In this document: positions 19,141 through 28,597 of the stretch, in pieces
How positions within the stretch are numbered: position 1 is the first letter of the stretch
How the letters are laid out: each line of letters starts with the position of its first letter
Origin: Burkholderia puraquae
GTDB lineage: Bacteria > Pseudomonadota > Gammaproteobacteria > Burkholderiales > Burkholderiaceae
Assembly (NCBI RefSeq): GCF_002099195.1
Contig: NZ_NBYX01000003.1
Location: 372,001 to 436,000, forward strand
Length of the DNA stretch: 64,000 nt
Reading direction: 5' to 3'
Notes under the pieces: model-generated
Database searches by the model: none
What the model saw: the letters and a program-made list of their open reading frames with translations, nothing else
Told to the model about the DNA's origin: nothing
Program-made: the position numbers and the translations under genes

Positions 19141-22100
19141 CAAAATCTCCTAATCGGGGTCCAGCTTCCATCTGGATTCATCTCAAAAAATACCGAGCCT
19201 TCTGGCATTGGCTTGCCACCATCTGTAATAACCTCTCTAACGTTACTACTCGTCCATTCTCCCGTCTTCGAATTCTGAACACCTGTATATCCACCTGGTC
19301 GCCAATGCTCGTTAGCGCCCCCATCCGTTGCTGCGGGGAGACGTACAGAAACCGCATCTTTTGGAACAGCGATTCCGTATATTGGATCACCCGTCCGATA
19401 AGACTGAAGAACGCTGGGAGCCTTACCTGTCGCAGTTACCGCTGCGGCTCTATTGGTCACGCCCGCATAGTCTTCCGCAGGAGCAAGCCACATCTGGTAC
19501 CCAGAGGCACCGAGCGTCGCGTCGGGATTGTCATAATACTTCGGACCTCGTGCACCCATAAGCGAAGCAAAGTATCCTTCCTGCATGCCTTTCGACATTT
19601 TCGCAGCATCTTGGGCCGAGAAACCCGCGTCACGATACATTTTGTAGCGCTCGTATCGGAGCGGACAAATAGCAAGGCCAAGCGGATCGAAATATTCCGA
19701 TGGATCATGGACATAACCCTGTGTTCGAATGCCGCCCTCGAGTCTGATGGGATCGACTGAGAGATACTGCCCCGAATCCGGATCATAATAACGGTTCAGA
19801 TTGTAGTTTAGCCCGGTCTCATCGTCTGCCCATTGACCAGGAAAGCGCAGTGTCGTATCGATTGGCGCGCTGCGCGCATCATTCGCCGCTCGCCGAGCCG
19901 GAAGCAGTTTCCCCCACAACGAATATGCGGCGTTCCACACCGACTTGCCGTGTTCGTCGAACACTGCCTTCGGCAGCCCGATCTGGTCCGTCAAAACCGG
20001 ATACAGTCCCTCGTCGGTCTCCTGCGCAAGCGGCGAAAAACTACCTGGCTCGATATGCCATGTCACCACCTGTCCCGTCGTGCCGTCTCGCTGCTCGATC
20101 CAGCGCTCAGCCAGCGTCGGACCGTCCCATAGGAACTTCACGGTTTCACGGCCGCCGATCTGCTGCTTCTCGACCCGGCGGTTGAAGGCGTCGTAGCGAT
20201 ATAGCCAGACGCCGCGTTCGGGTGTCACCACCTTCACTAGCCGGTTGAGGCCATCCCACGCGTATTGCCACGTTTTCGGCCGGAACCCGGGCTGTTCGAC
20301 CGTCTTCTCGACCGTGCGGCCACGTGCGTCATATCGATAGCGCGCATAGCCGATTCGTTCCGGCAAGCCGCCTCGACCATAGTGGTGCGTATCCACGGGA
20401 GCCTGCTGCCCGTGCGCGGCAATGTTCATCGCCGCGTCGTAACGGAAGTGCTCCGCCGGCTGCAGCAGACTTTCGGCCGAGACGATCTGGCCGCGCGGGT
20501 CGCGCCGGTACGTCAGCGTATCGGCGTCGGTGTCGACTCGTTCCAGTTGGCCCGCGGCGTCGTAGTGATAGACCTGTCGCGTCAATTGTTCGAGCGCACC
20601 GGCCGGGTCGGCTTGCATGGCATCGAACGCTGCGGCGGGGCCTGCGATCTGCCGGCGAATGCGTCCGAGCGCGTCATACTGCTGCTGCGTAACGAACTCT
20701 CCCGCCTGCCGACCAGTTTCACGTCCCAGGCCGTCGCGCTGAATCGTTAGCCCACCCACCTGCGTCAGCGCACCCAACGCATCGTACGCGTAGGCCGTCT
20801 CCCGTCGCGGTGTCATCCGCAGACGTCGCTGCCCATCAGCATCGTAGACGTGCCGCAGCAGTTCGCCGTGCTGATCCTCGCCGATCAGGCGTCCGTTCCC
20901 GTCGTAAGCGAAGCGCGTCAGATGAGTACGTTCGCCTTGCACCTCGGCCGATTCCAGTCGTCCGCCCGCGTCGTAGCGGTACGCGAGCTTTACGTCTCCG
21001 GCATCGACCTCGGTAAGCCGGTCGAAGCTATCGTACGTATAGCGCCACTGGCCACCATCAGGCAGCGTTTTCGCGAGGAGGCGACCGGCAGCATCCCGCT
21101 CGTATTGGGCCGTGCGGCCGCCCCAGTCGATCTCGGCCGCGAGTCGCCCGGCCGCGTCGTAGCGATACGTGTAAGTCTCTCCCAGTGCGTTGATGACCTT
21201 CGTCAGCCTGGTCGTATGGTCATACTCGAAACGCGTGGCATGACCGGCGGCGTCGATCGACGCCGTGAGCAGATCGAACGGGCCATAGGTTCGCTGAACC
21301 GTACGCCCGATCGGATCGGTCCACTCGACGGGCAGGCCCTCACCGTTGTATCGCGCTTTCGATACTGAGCCATCCGGGTGCGTAATCGCGCTCACCAGGC
21401 CGCGCGGATTGTCAGGGCCATCCGCGTAGTCGAAACGAGTTACATGCCCGTCGGGAGACGTTTCTTCCAGCACCCGGCCCAGCACGTCAATCTTGCGCCG
21501 GAAGCGCGCACCGGTCGGCAATTCGATGTCGGTGAGTCGCAACCGGTCGTCGTAGTCGAGCCGGGTTTCGCGATCGCCGGCAACGATGCGGAGGAGTTCG
21601 CCGTTCGCGCCGTAGCGGTAGGTCGTCTTGGTACCGTCCGGCTCGGTTCGGGCGATCAACCGCCGCAGGTGGTCGTACTCGAGCTTGATTCGTCCGCCGT
21701 TCGGCAAACCCGCCGCGGTGAGAAGCTGCGCGTCATCGTATTCGAAGTCGATCGCACGTCCCGAGCTTTCCGTGACCGAAATCAGCTGGCCGCGATCGTC
21801 ATAGTGATAGTTTGTCCGCCGGCCAAGCGGATCGATCTGCGCAATTGACCGGCCGAGTTCCCACTCCGAGCGGGTGCAATGGCCGAGCGGATCGGTTACC
21901 GCGGTGACGAAGCCCTCGTCGTTGTAGTCGTAGATCCATTCGCCGTCTGCATCGAACACGCGCGTTCGGCCGGCCTCGTAGACGAACCGGCCCGTGTGAT
22001 AGCCATGCTGGGTACCGGTCTCGACCACGCGCCCCGCGGCGTCGTACAGGTATCGGACGTCAGTCTGGTCCGTATCCCGCCACTGGGTCATCCAGCCATG

Positions 22101-23753
22101 CGCATCGTACGCGTAATGGAACTGGCCAAACTGGAAGCTCGCCACGCGGGTGAGCATGCCGTTCTGGTAGCCGTAATCCACCAGCGTTCGAACGCCACCG
22201 TCTGTATCGTGAAGAACGATCCGCTCCGGCCGCCGGTCGCGTCCGTGATAGGCAACTTCCAGTCGATATCCATCGCTATGGATCAGGCTACTCAATCGGC
22301 CCGTGGGATCGTAAGAGAAGGTGACCGTATTGCCGTCGAGGTCCTCGATCCGCTCGAGTCGAGACGAATGTCCATTGGAAAGCGGCGAGAAGATGCGCAG
22401 TTGCCGGCTATCGCGATCGAGGATGCGTGGCTCGAGCCGGCTTCCGAGCAGCCGATAACGCGGTTCACGCAGGTTGATGCCGTCGAGTGCCATGTCCGGC
22501 GCGTCAAAACCGGTCACAAGGCCGGCGCCATCGTGGAATCGCACGAAGCGGCCGCCATCGAACGTCAGCTGCTGCGACCAGTTGTCCGACCAGCGGTGAC
22601 CGAGCAGTCCGCGATCGTCCGACCGAGTTCGATAGCGTCGTTTGAACTCAAGTGGCAGGATGCCGGGGATGACGATATCCGTGCGGATTTCTAACATTTC
22701 GCCGGATACCGGATCAACCGGATCCTTGCACGTCGGCCGGTTCTCGTCCTTGATGCCTTGCTGTTCAGCGGATCGGGTAGGTTCGGGCCGGAATTTTCCA
22801 CGCAAACCCTTGCCGGCCAGTTTTCCGACTCCGCCGCCGACGATCCCGCCAATCAAACCCGCGAGGAATTCCTGCGTCGCAGATAATTCGGGGTTCTTAG
22901 GGCCGTAGTTTCCGGTCGTCTTGTCGATCCAGATGCTGTTGCGCCCAGAATTAACCTTGCCGCTACAGTGCGTCTCGTGACCGATCCGCACCAGCGGCAG
23001 GCCGTTGACGAACACTGTCTTGCTGCCATCGACGAGTGGTTGCGGCACGCCGGAATGGTGATCGCATTTCACGAGGTCCGTGACGCGGGCCACCTTCTTG
23101 CGTTCAAAGTAGACATTGCCCGAGCCCGTGACGATCTCGCCACAATTGCTGCCCACGCTCTGGCTGGCTGACGCGAGCGCACCACCCAGAGTCAGGCCGC
23201 CCGCCATGCACGCCCCGACGATCAGCGCCCCGGCGACTCCACCTGTCGCCACGGTCGCCGCCACCGCCACGCCAATCGCGACCCCTACGGCAATGCCGGC
23301 GAGGATCCCCATAAAGCCCGACGAGTGTGCAATCCGGTCGCCAACGCAGGCAGGATGCGGATCGCCGCGACCGATCGTCAGGCCCAGTGCATCACCGGCC
23401 TGCGTGAATTCCCCGGCGAGCCAACCCGTAAAACCAACCTTGTCGAGTGCCCACGCTCCGCCGACCGCAATCGCCAGCGGCAACATCACCGTACCCGCCG
23501 CGATCGCACCCGCGCCCAATGCCGCGCCGCCGGTTGCACCGCCCGCCAACGCCGTACCCGCGGCACTCAACCCGGCAGCCGTCCCCTCAACGGCCGTCAG
23601 GCCAGCGTCGGCACCGAGCATCCCGTAGTTGAGGTTCTCGTAAAACGGCTGCTCAGCCGCTTTGGCGGCTTCACCGTCCTCCAGCCTGGCGATCTGATCG
23701 AGGCGCTCCTGTGCGCTGCCGCTCGGCTCGTTGTAATTCGGCGTGTCCGACAT
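19140..23753 (-). CDS. PAAR-Rhs type VI secretion effector with variable C-terminal toxin
   Basis: A 1537-aa polymorphic toxin. Residues 50-115 and 148-195 are hydrophobic helices expected to be bound by the EagR chaperone. Residues about 130-280 form a PAAR domain ('GDPHPACVGDRIAHSSG', 'SKTVFVNGLPLVRIGHETHC'). Residues about 340-1280 carry YD/Rhs repeats ('RYDAAGRL', 'YHYDDRGQLISV') that build the cocoon. The core ends at 'GQYLSVDPIRLEGGI...DPLGL' (to residue 1360), the self-cleavage region. The last 177 residues are the toxin: no family is certain, and 'YRTGDPIYGIAVPKDAV' and 'GSVFFEMNPDGSW' faintly recall ADP-ribosyltransferase-like toxins. The toxin end is poorer in GC, as expected of exchanged tips. 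Chaperone and vgrG genes lie upstream, immunity downstream. Confidence 0.93.
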   Translation of the reverse strand: MSDTPNYNEPSGSAQERLDQIARLEDGEAAKAAEQPFYENLNYGMLGADAGLTAVEGTAAGLSAAGTALAGGATGGAALGAGAIAAGTVMLPLAIAVGGAWALDKVGFTGWLAGEFTQAGDALGLTIGRGDPHPACVGDRIAHSSGFMGILAGIAVGVAIGVAVAATVATGGVAGALIVGACMAGGLTLGGALASASQSVGSNCGEIVTGSGNVYFERKKVARVTDLVKCDHHSGVPQPLVDGSKTVFVNGLPLVRIGHETHCSGKVNSGRNSIWIDKTTGNYGPKNPELSATQEFLAGLIGGIVGGGVGKLAGKGLRGKFRPEPTRSAEQQGIKDENRPTCKDPVDPVSGEMLEIRTDIVIPGILPLEFKRRYRTRSDDRGLLGHRWSDNWSQQLTFDGGRFVRFHDGAGLVTGFDAPDMALDGINLREPRYRLLGSRLEPRILDRDSRQLRIFSPLSNGHSSRLERIEDLDGNTVTFSYDPTGRLSSLIHSDGYRLEVAYHGRDRRPERIVLHDTDGGVRTLVDYGYQNGMLTRVASFQFGQFHYAYDAHGWMTQWRDTDQTDVRYLYDAAGRVVETGTQHGYHTGRFVYEAGRTRVFDADGEWIYDYNDEGFVTAVTDPLGHCTRSEWELGRSIAQIDPLGRRTNYHYDDRGQLISVTESSGRAIDFEYDDAQLLTAAGLPNGGRIKLEYDHLRRLIARTEPDGTKTTYRYGANGELLRIVAGDRETRLDYDDRLRLTDIELPTGARFRRKIDVLGRVLEETSPDGHVTRFDYADGPDNPRGLVSAITHPDGSVSKARYNGEGLPVEWTDPIGRTVQRTYGPFDLLTASIDAAGHATRFEYDHTTRLTKVINALGETYTYRYDAAGRLAAEIDWGGRTAQYERDAAGRLLAKTLPDGGQWRYTYDSFDRLTEVDAGDVKLAYRYDAGGRLESAEVQGERTHLTRFAYDGNGRLIGEDQHGELLRHVYDADGQRRLRMTPRRETAYAYDALGALTQVGGLTIQRDGLGRETGRQAGEFVTQQQYDALGRIRRQIAGPAAAFDAMQADPAGALEQLTRQVYHYDAAGQLERVDTDADTLTYRRDPRGQIVSAESLLQPAEHFRYDAAMNIAAHGQQAPVDTHHYGRGGLPERIGYARYRYDARGRTVEKTVEQPGFRPKTWQYAWDGLNRLVKVVTPERGVWLYRYDAFNRRVEKQQIGGRETVKFLWDGPTLAERWIEQRDGTTGQVVTWHIEPGSFSPLAQETDEGLYPVLTDQIGLPKAVFDEHGKSVWNAAYSLWGKLLPARRAANDARSAPIDTTLRFPGQWADDETGLNYNLNRYYDPDSGQYLSVDPIRLEGGIRTQGYVHDPSEYFDPLGLAICPLRYERYKMYRDAGFSAQDAAKMSKGMQEGYFASLMGARGPKYYDNPDATLGASGYQMWLAPAEDYAGVTNRAAAVTATGKAPSVLQSYRTGDPIYGIAVPKDAVSVRLPAATDGGANEHWRPGGYTGVQNSKTGEWTSSNVREVITDGGKPMPEGSVFFEMNPDGSWTPIRRF

Positions 23754-23760
23754 TGCAGCC

Positions 23761-24183
23761 TCAGGTCGGATCGCGCAACTGCAGGCTCTGAATCACCGCC
23801 TGAACTTGTTCTCGCTGGGTGTCGCTCAGCATACCGGGCGCCGTGAAGGTCAGCATCAGGACGACTTGCCCGTACTCCACCATTGTCAGCCGCTGATGAA
23901 TCGGCGCCTGGTTATTCGTCCACGTAAACTCGTGTACGTGGGCGGCACGTCCGGACACGGTGATGTCTTCATTTGCAACCTCGGAATAGCTTGGCACCTG
24001 CTTCGCCACCTTCCGTATCTCGCTTGCCACATATTCAGCGAACTTCATCCCCCACGGCAGCCGCTCGCGCGTAATCACGAAACTGACGCCTTCCGTGCCG
24101 CTTGCCGCCGACACGAATACGTTCATCGTCTTGTCCTGCCACTCCACGGGCAGCGCCAACGTGCCTTCCTGCATCTGGTACAT
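23761..24183 (-). CDS. EagR-type chaperone (DUF1795/DcrB)
   Basis: A 140-aa cytoplasmic protein starting MYQMQEGTLALPVEWQDKTM, with 'GVSFVITRERLPWGMKFAEY' and 'VMLTFTAPGMLSDTQREQVQ'. This is the DUF1795 family, which binds the transmembrane helices of PAAR-Rhs effectors and loads them on VgrG. It ends seven bases before the rhs start and begins 27 bases after vgrG, as expected for a vgrG-eagR-rhs delivery unit. Confidence 0.9.
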   Translation of the reverse strand: MYQMQEGTLALPVEWQDKTMNVFVSAASGTEGVSFVITRERLPWGMKFAEYVASEIRKVAKQVPSYSEVANEDITVSGRAAHVHEFTWTNNQAPIHQRLTMVEYGQVVLMLTFTAPGMLSDTQREQVQAVIQSLQLRDPT

Positions 24184-24210
24184 GTCGGGTCATCCTTGCC
24201 GGCTCATGCC

Positions 24211-26328
24211 TTAGTTGTCGGGATTGATATGCGTCGTGCTTGCCTGAACCTTGATCTCAGCACCATCGATACGGATTTTCGACGAACCTTTGTAGATCTC
24301 GATGGCATCGGCCGTCATGTGGATCTTCGTGCCATCGTCACCGCCGACCTTGATCCAGAGTTCCTTTGCCTCGAGCGTGTGCACGCCCTGCGGCGTCTTA
24401 TGCAGGGTGTTGCCTTGTGCCACGACGTCCGACAGATTGCCAATCGCGACGGCCGTCATATGGTTGCCCTTACCGACATCAACGGTCCGGTCACCCCTGA
24501 GGACCTGGGTCCACTGCGCATCCTCGACAACCGTATGCATGTCCTTCTGTGCATGCATATAAAGCATCTGCGCGCCATTCACGTCGCTCATCAAGAGCTC
24601 GTTGGAACCGGCCCCCTTGTGCGTCTGACTCTTGATCCCCATCGTCTGGCCGGCGGCACCGTGGTACGGGTTGCCCTGCTCGCCATTGAACACGCGGCCG
24701 ACGATCACCGGGTTATCCGGATCGCCCTGGTTGAACGCGACGAGCACCTCCTGCTTGATCCGCGGAATCGCGGCTGCGCCCCAACCATCGCCCGCCCACG
24801 GTTGCGATACACGCACCCACATCGAATCTGAGCCGTCCTTCTTGCCGCGCCGGTCCCACGGGAAGTGCACCTTCACGGCGCTGCCGTTGGTGTAGATTTC
24901 CTCGCCTTTCGGCCCGACGACGATCGCCGATTGCGTGCCATGAATCACCGGCTTCGGCGTGCCGCGCGGCGCACGATACGGCACCTTCTTCGGCAGCAGC
25001 GCGAAGCTGTTGCGGTACGGCAGCTTGGCGCTGTGCTGCGTGTAGTCGTTCACCGCCTCGTGACGCACGTGCAGGATCACGTATTCCTGGTTGTTCTCGA
25101 GCACCGGGTGATTTGCCACCGCGACGGCGCCCGCCGTGGTCATGCGCCACGCGTAGCCGCCGCCGGTATAGCGATGGGCCTGCGCTTCCTCGGCTTCCAT
25201 CGCGAAACGGGCGTAGCGGTTGCCGTCGTCGCCGTGGTCGTACAGCGACTGGTGCTCGAACCGCTCGGTCGCGTCGAGCCGCGCATGCTTGAGATTCTGC
25301 GGCCCGGCCTCCACCAGCATCAGCGGCGACGACGGATTCTGGTGGTTGAAGTCGCGGAACGTGACCTTGCCAACGCCAAAGCGCCGGCCTTCGTGCAGCT
25401 GATCGATGCCGCTGTCCTCACTCGCCTCGGTGGCCGCGAACGGCACGGTGGCGAGCCCGTCGATCGGGCGGAACAGCAGGTTCGAATCGCCGATCACCAG
25501 AGTGTGCTTGTCCTTCTCGTAACGGTGCGTCCAGACCAGCCCCTCCTGCTCCATCAGCCGCGCGCAGAAGTTGTAGTAACTCTCCTGGTACATCACGACG
25601 TACTCGAGCGGCTTCTGGTTCGTCCGGATATCGAACACGAAGTCGGAAAAACCGTGCTCCTGGAAAATCTCGGTGAGGATGTCCTGCGCGGTCTTGTTCT
25701 GGAAGATCCGGCAGTCGGTCGAGCGCGTCAGGAACCAGAACCACGGCACCGCCGTCAGGTGGTACTGCGTGACGTTGCCGGGGTTGCCGGCCCGGTCGAA
25801 CGACGCCACGTAGCCGTCGAAGTAACGGTCGTTGTCGCCAGCGCCCGACGCGACGACGCGCTCGAGCGTCGACAGGCGCGCCTGCTGATCGAACCGGATC
25901 TTGACCTGCTGGCCGATCAGGTCCTCGGGGCGCAGGTCGTGACGATGCGACAGCAGGTCGAGGTGGATTTCCGGCAAGCGGTTCACGTGCTCGTCGACGA
26001 CGGCAGCGCTGACCAGCAGCACGTCCGGGCCGAGCGGCGTATCGAGCGTCACGTAGCGGTTGAGCTGGGTCAGGCGCGCGGGGTTGGCGGCGCCGTTGAT
26101 CGCCTCGGCAATCGCGCCGGGCGTCTTGTCCATCAGCGAGAAGCCGGTCTGCGCGAGCTGCATCGCGCGCTGGACGGTGTCGACGTGCCCGGCCAGGCCC
26201 GCGAGCGGCCCGAGGCTGCCGGCGACACTCGACGCAACCGGGCCGGCGAGGCCGCCGAGCGCGCTCAACGAGCCGAGCGCACTACCGCCCATTCCAGTGG
26301 GAATACCCCCGTTCGGAGCGAAACTCAT
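24211..26328 (-). CDS. vgrG: Type VI secretion spike protein VgrG (TssI)
   Basis: A 705-aa spike protein. A Gly/Ala/Leu-rich extension (about 1-75) precedes the gp27/gp44-like base ('DVLLVSAAVVDEHVNRLPEI', 'YQESYYNFCARLMEQEGLVW'), the OB-fold ('VKVHFPWDRRGKKDG', 'VLVAFNQGDPDNPVIVGRVF') and the gp5-like beta-helix, ending HINPDN. There is no added effector domain, so it serves as carrier for the PAAR-Rhs protein. The ATG at 26328 is preceded by AAGGA; the longer open frame upstream lacks support. No structural T6SS genes are in the window, so this is an orphan effector island. Confidence 0.93.
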   Translation of the reverse strand: MSFAPNGGIPTGMGGSALGSLSALGGLAGPVASSVAGSLGPLAGLAGHVDTVQRAMQLAQTGFSLMDKTPGAIAEAINGAANPARLTQLNRYVTLDTPLGPDVLLVSAAVVDEHVNRLPEIHLDLLSHRHDLRPEDLIGQQVKIRFDQQARLSTLERVVASGAGDNDRYFDGYVASFDRAGNPGNVTQYHLTAVPWFWFLTRSTDCRIFQNKTAQDILTEIFQEHGFSDFVFDIRTNQKPLEYVVMYQESYYNFCARLMEQEGLVWTHRYEKDKHTLVIGDSNLLFRPIDGLATVPFAATEASEDSGIDQLHEGRRFGVGKVTFRDFNHQNPSSPLMLVEAGPQNLKHARLDATERFEHQSLYDHGDDGNRYARFAMEAEEAQAHRYTGGGYAWRMTTAGAVAVANHPVLENNQEYVILHVRHEAVNDYTQHSAKLPYRNSFALLPKKVPYRAPRGTPKPVIHGTQSAIVVGPKGEEIYTNGSAVKVHFPWDRRGKKDGSDSMWVRVSQPWAGDGWGAAAIPRIKQEVLVAFNQGDPDNPVIVGRVFNGEQGNPYHGAAGQTMGIKSQTHKGAGSNELLMSDVNGAQMLYMHAQKDMHTVVEDAQWTQVLRGDRTVDVGKGNHMTAVAIGNLSDVVAQGNTLHKTPQGVHTLEAKELWIKVGGDDGTKIHMTADAIEIYKGSSKIRIDGAEIKVQASTTHINPDN

Positions 26329-26359
26329 TCTTGTTCCTTCTTGTGATCTCAGGTTCCGT

Positions 26360-26377
26360 GGGCCGGCTAGCCGGCCC
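26360..26377. promoter_or_regulatory. Perfect 18-bp palindrome upstream of vgrG
   Basis: GGGCCGGCTAGCCGGCCC is a perfect palindrome 32 bases before the vgrG start. The surrounding 400-base gap (26329-26734) also has an 11-base direct repeat CCCCGATAATG (26382-26392 and 26445-26455); on the minus strand each copy contains CATTAT, -10-like. The palindrome would fold in the vgrG leader or bind a dimeric regulator. No gene is seen in the gap. Confidence 0.5.
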
Positions 26378-26734
26378 GAAGCCCCGATAATGTAGGATAA
26401 AACCCGACCGCGTGAAAGACGCCTGCAAACGTTTCCATTCTGGCCCCCGATAATGCAAACACCGACCGGCGGCTGGCCGGCCGCGCGCGGCAGCGGCCCA
26501 TGCCGAAGCACCGCGCCAGCTCGCGCGGAACACGACACAATCTGCATGAAACGTGTGACAGATCCGTACGGGGCGAGGCATCGCCCCCTGTCACGATGAA
26601 ATTGCGCGATCGCTCGGGAAGGAAACGGGCGCGAAGGCGGTGCGCTGCGGCGACGCTCAATCGATCAACGCGTTCGACAGCATGATTTCCGACGCCCGCA
26701 ACCGCCCGTCTCCCCGTTCAAGGAAGCCGCCCCC

Positions 26735-27244
26735 TCACCGCGGCGACACCACGATCGCCGCCCGCCGATTCTGCGCCCGCCCCACCGGCGTCTTGTTGTC
26801 CCCCACCGGATCGCTCTTCCCCTTCCCGACGATCGTGATGCGCTTCGCATCCAGCCCCACGTCGACCAGTTCGAGGGCAACGACCTCCGCCCGCCGCCTG
26901 GACAACTCGAGGTCATACTCGTCCACCCCTGCCCGGTCCGAGTATCCGTAGACCCGTACCCCGTTAATCCCCGCGGACCTGAGCGTGCGACCGATCCTTT
27001 CGACGACCCGCCGCACGTCGGGCTTGAGGTTGTAGCGATCGAAATCGAACAGGATCGGCCCGGTCGAGCCGAACTCGAAGCCCTGCTGGGTTTCCTGGAA
27101 ACCGGCCGACTTGAGCACCGTGACCTGCGTCTGCGTCAATCCACGATGAAGCGGCGGCGCCTTGCAGCCGCCAAGCAGCATGCACAAAAGCAGCGCGCCG
27201 CCGACGCACAAGCGCCCAATGCCTACCGGAAACGTGTTGTTCAT
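26735..27244 (-). CDS. yfiB: OmpA-family outer-membrane lipoprotein YfiB
   Basis: A 169-aa lipoprotein with a lipobox ending at cysteine 27 (LLGGC) and a C-terminal OmpA peptidoglycan-binding domain: 'ILFDFDRYNLKPDVRRVVER', 'VYGYSDRAGVDEYDLELSRR', 'GKSDPVGDN' and 'AQNRRAAIVV'. In the YfiBNR system it sequesters YfiR at the outer membrane, releasing the cyclase YfiN. The ATG at 27244 has GAAGGGG six bases upstream. The gene follows yfiN by 84 bases on the same strand. Confidence 0.85.
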   Translation of the reverse strand: MNNTFPVGIGRLCVGGALLLCMLLGGCKAPPLHRGLTQTQVTVLKSAGFQETQQGFEFGSTGPILFDFDRYNLKPDVRRVVERIGRTLRSAGINGVRVYGYSDRAGVDEYDLELSRRRAEVVALELVDVGLDAKRITIVGKGKSDPVGDNKTPVGRAQNRRAAIVVSPR

Positions 27245-27328
27245 CATTGACCCCTTCGATTGCACCCGCATCGCGAGCGCACTTCAGCCCACTGCCGCGG
27301 CCTCGCCCGCAGCGTGAAACGATGAACC

Positions 27329-28597
27329 TCAAGCCGCCCCCGCGACCCCTTCCGCCAGTTGCCACGAGCCTGGCCGGGCGCGCTTGGCGCGGTACATCGC
27401 GGCATCCGCCGCCCGCAGCAAGCCTCTCGCATCCGACGCGTGATCGGGATACAGCGCAACGCCGGCACTCATCATGGTGGCCACCACGCGGCCGTCGGAC
27501 AGTTCGATCGACAGCACCATGCCGGACAAGATCTCGTCAGCAATACGACATACGCTATCCGCTTCGTGCACGGCGGGCAGCATCACCGCGAATTCGTCGC
27601 CGCCCAGGCGCGCGACCAGATCGGCCTCGCGCACCTGCTTGCGCAGCCGTGACGCGATGCCGATCAGCACCGCATCGCCGGCGTCGTGGCCGAGGCAGTC
27701 GTTGATTTCCTTGAAGCGGTCGCAATCGAGATACAGGATCGCGACCCGCCGCCCCGTCGCCGCGGCTTCTCCGAGGGCGAGCGCGAGGCGCGACTCGAAC
27801 TGCATGCGGTTGGGCAGCCCGGTGAGCGCATCGTGCGTCGCCTTGTGTTCGAGCGATGCGTTCTCGTCGCGCAGCGTGTTCTGCCAGTCTTCGAATTCGT
27901 CGAGCAGCGCATTGAAGTCGTCGCCGAGCTGGTTGAGCTCGGCAATCGCAGCGGGCTCGACCCGCTGCGCGAACGCACGTTCACGCCGCACCGCGTGGGC
28001 GACGCCAGCCAGCGCGCGCAACGGCGAAACGATATTGCGCAGCAGGCGCTTCGAGCTGATGTACGCGCCGATCACGCTGACGGCCAGGCAACCGAGAATG
28101 CCGCCTACGCCGCCAAGCAGGAATCCGAAGAACTGATGGCCACGGCCACGCACCACGACATGGCCGACGACGATGCCGTCGTGCACCACCGGCGCGGTCA
28201 CGGGCCCCGGCAACGCGAGGTCGGCGACGCCGCGCTCGAGCCGCGCGATCCCGCTGCCGGCGGGCAACTGCCATGTCGCGAACGGCTGGTCCTTGCTATC
28301 CGTGACCACCACCTGTGCGACGTCCTCGTCGCCGGCGATCATCCCGATCGCTTCGGCCGCCGCGACGCGGTCGCCGAACACGAGCGCCGCCTCGACCGTA
28401 TAACCGAGCGAGCGGGCCAGCAGGTTCAGGTTGTTGCCGGCATACGCACGCAACGCGATCACGGCCACGACGATCAACGACACGGCGGCCATCGCGACGG
28501 CGACGAACGCGAGGCGCAGGTGCGCGCGGCGCAGCACGCTTTGCAACGTGGGGCGCGGCACGCGCGACAGGGCAACGGGCGGGGCGTGCCGTGTCAT
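27329..28597 (-). CDS. yfiN: Membrane diguanylate cyclase YfiN (TpbB)
   Basis: A 422-aa inner-membrane enzyme making cyclic di-GMP. A helix at about 28-50 and another at 158-182 flank a periplasmic sensor (CHASE8-like), followed by a HAMP-like linker and a GGDEF domain (about 250-415). The active site reads GGDEF (332-336) and an inhibitory-site R-x-x-D (R323-D326) sits five residues before it, so product feedback is probably intact. Its start overlaps the yfiR stop by four bases. In Pseudomonas, YfiR represses YfiN through the periplasmic part. Confidence 0.88.
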   Translation of the reverse strand: MTRHAPPVALSRVPRPTLQSVLRRAHLRLAFVAVAMAAVSLIVVAVIALRAYAGNNLNLLARSLGYTVEAALVFGDRVAAAEAIGMIAGDEDVAQVVVTDSKDQPFATWQLPAGSGIARLERGVADLALPGPVTAPVVHDGIVVGHVVVRGRGHQFFGFLLGGVGGILGCLAVSVIGAYISSKRLLRNIVSPLRALAGVAHAVRRERAFAQRVEPAAIAELNQLGDDFNALLDEFEDWQNTLRDENASLEHKATHDALTGLPNRMQFESRLALALGEAAATGRRVAILYLDCDRFKEINDCLGHDAGDAVLIGIASRLRKQVREADLVARLGGDEFAVMLPAVHEADSVCRIADEILSGMVLSIELSDGRVVATMMSAGVALYPDHASDARGLLRAADAAMYRAKRARPGSWQLAEGVAGAA

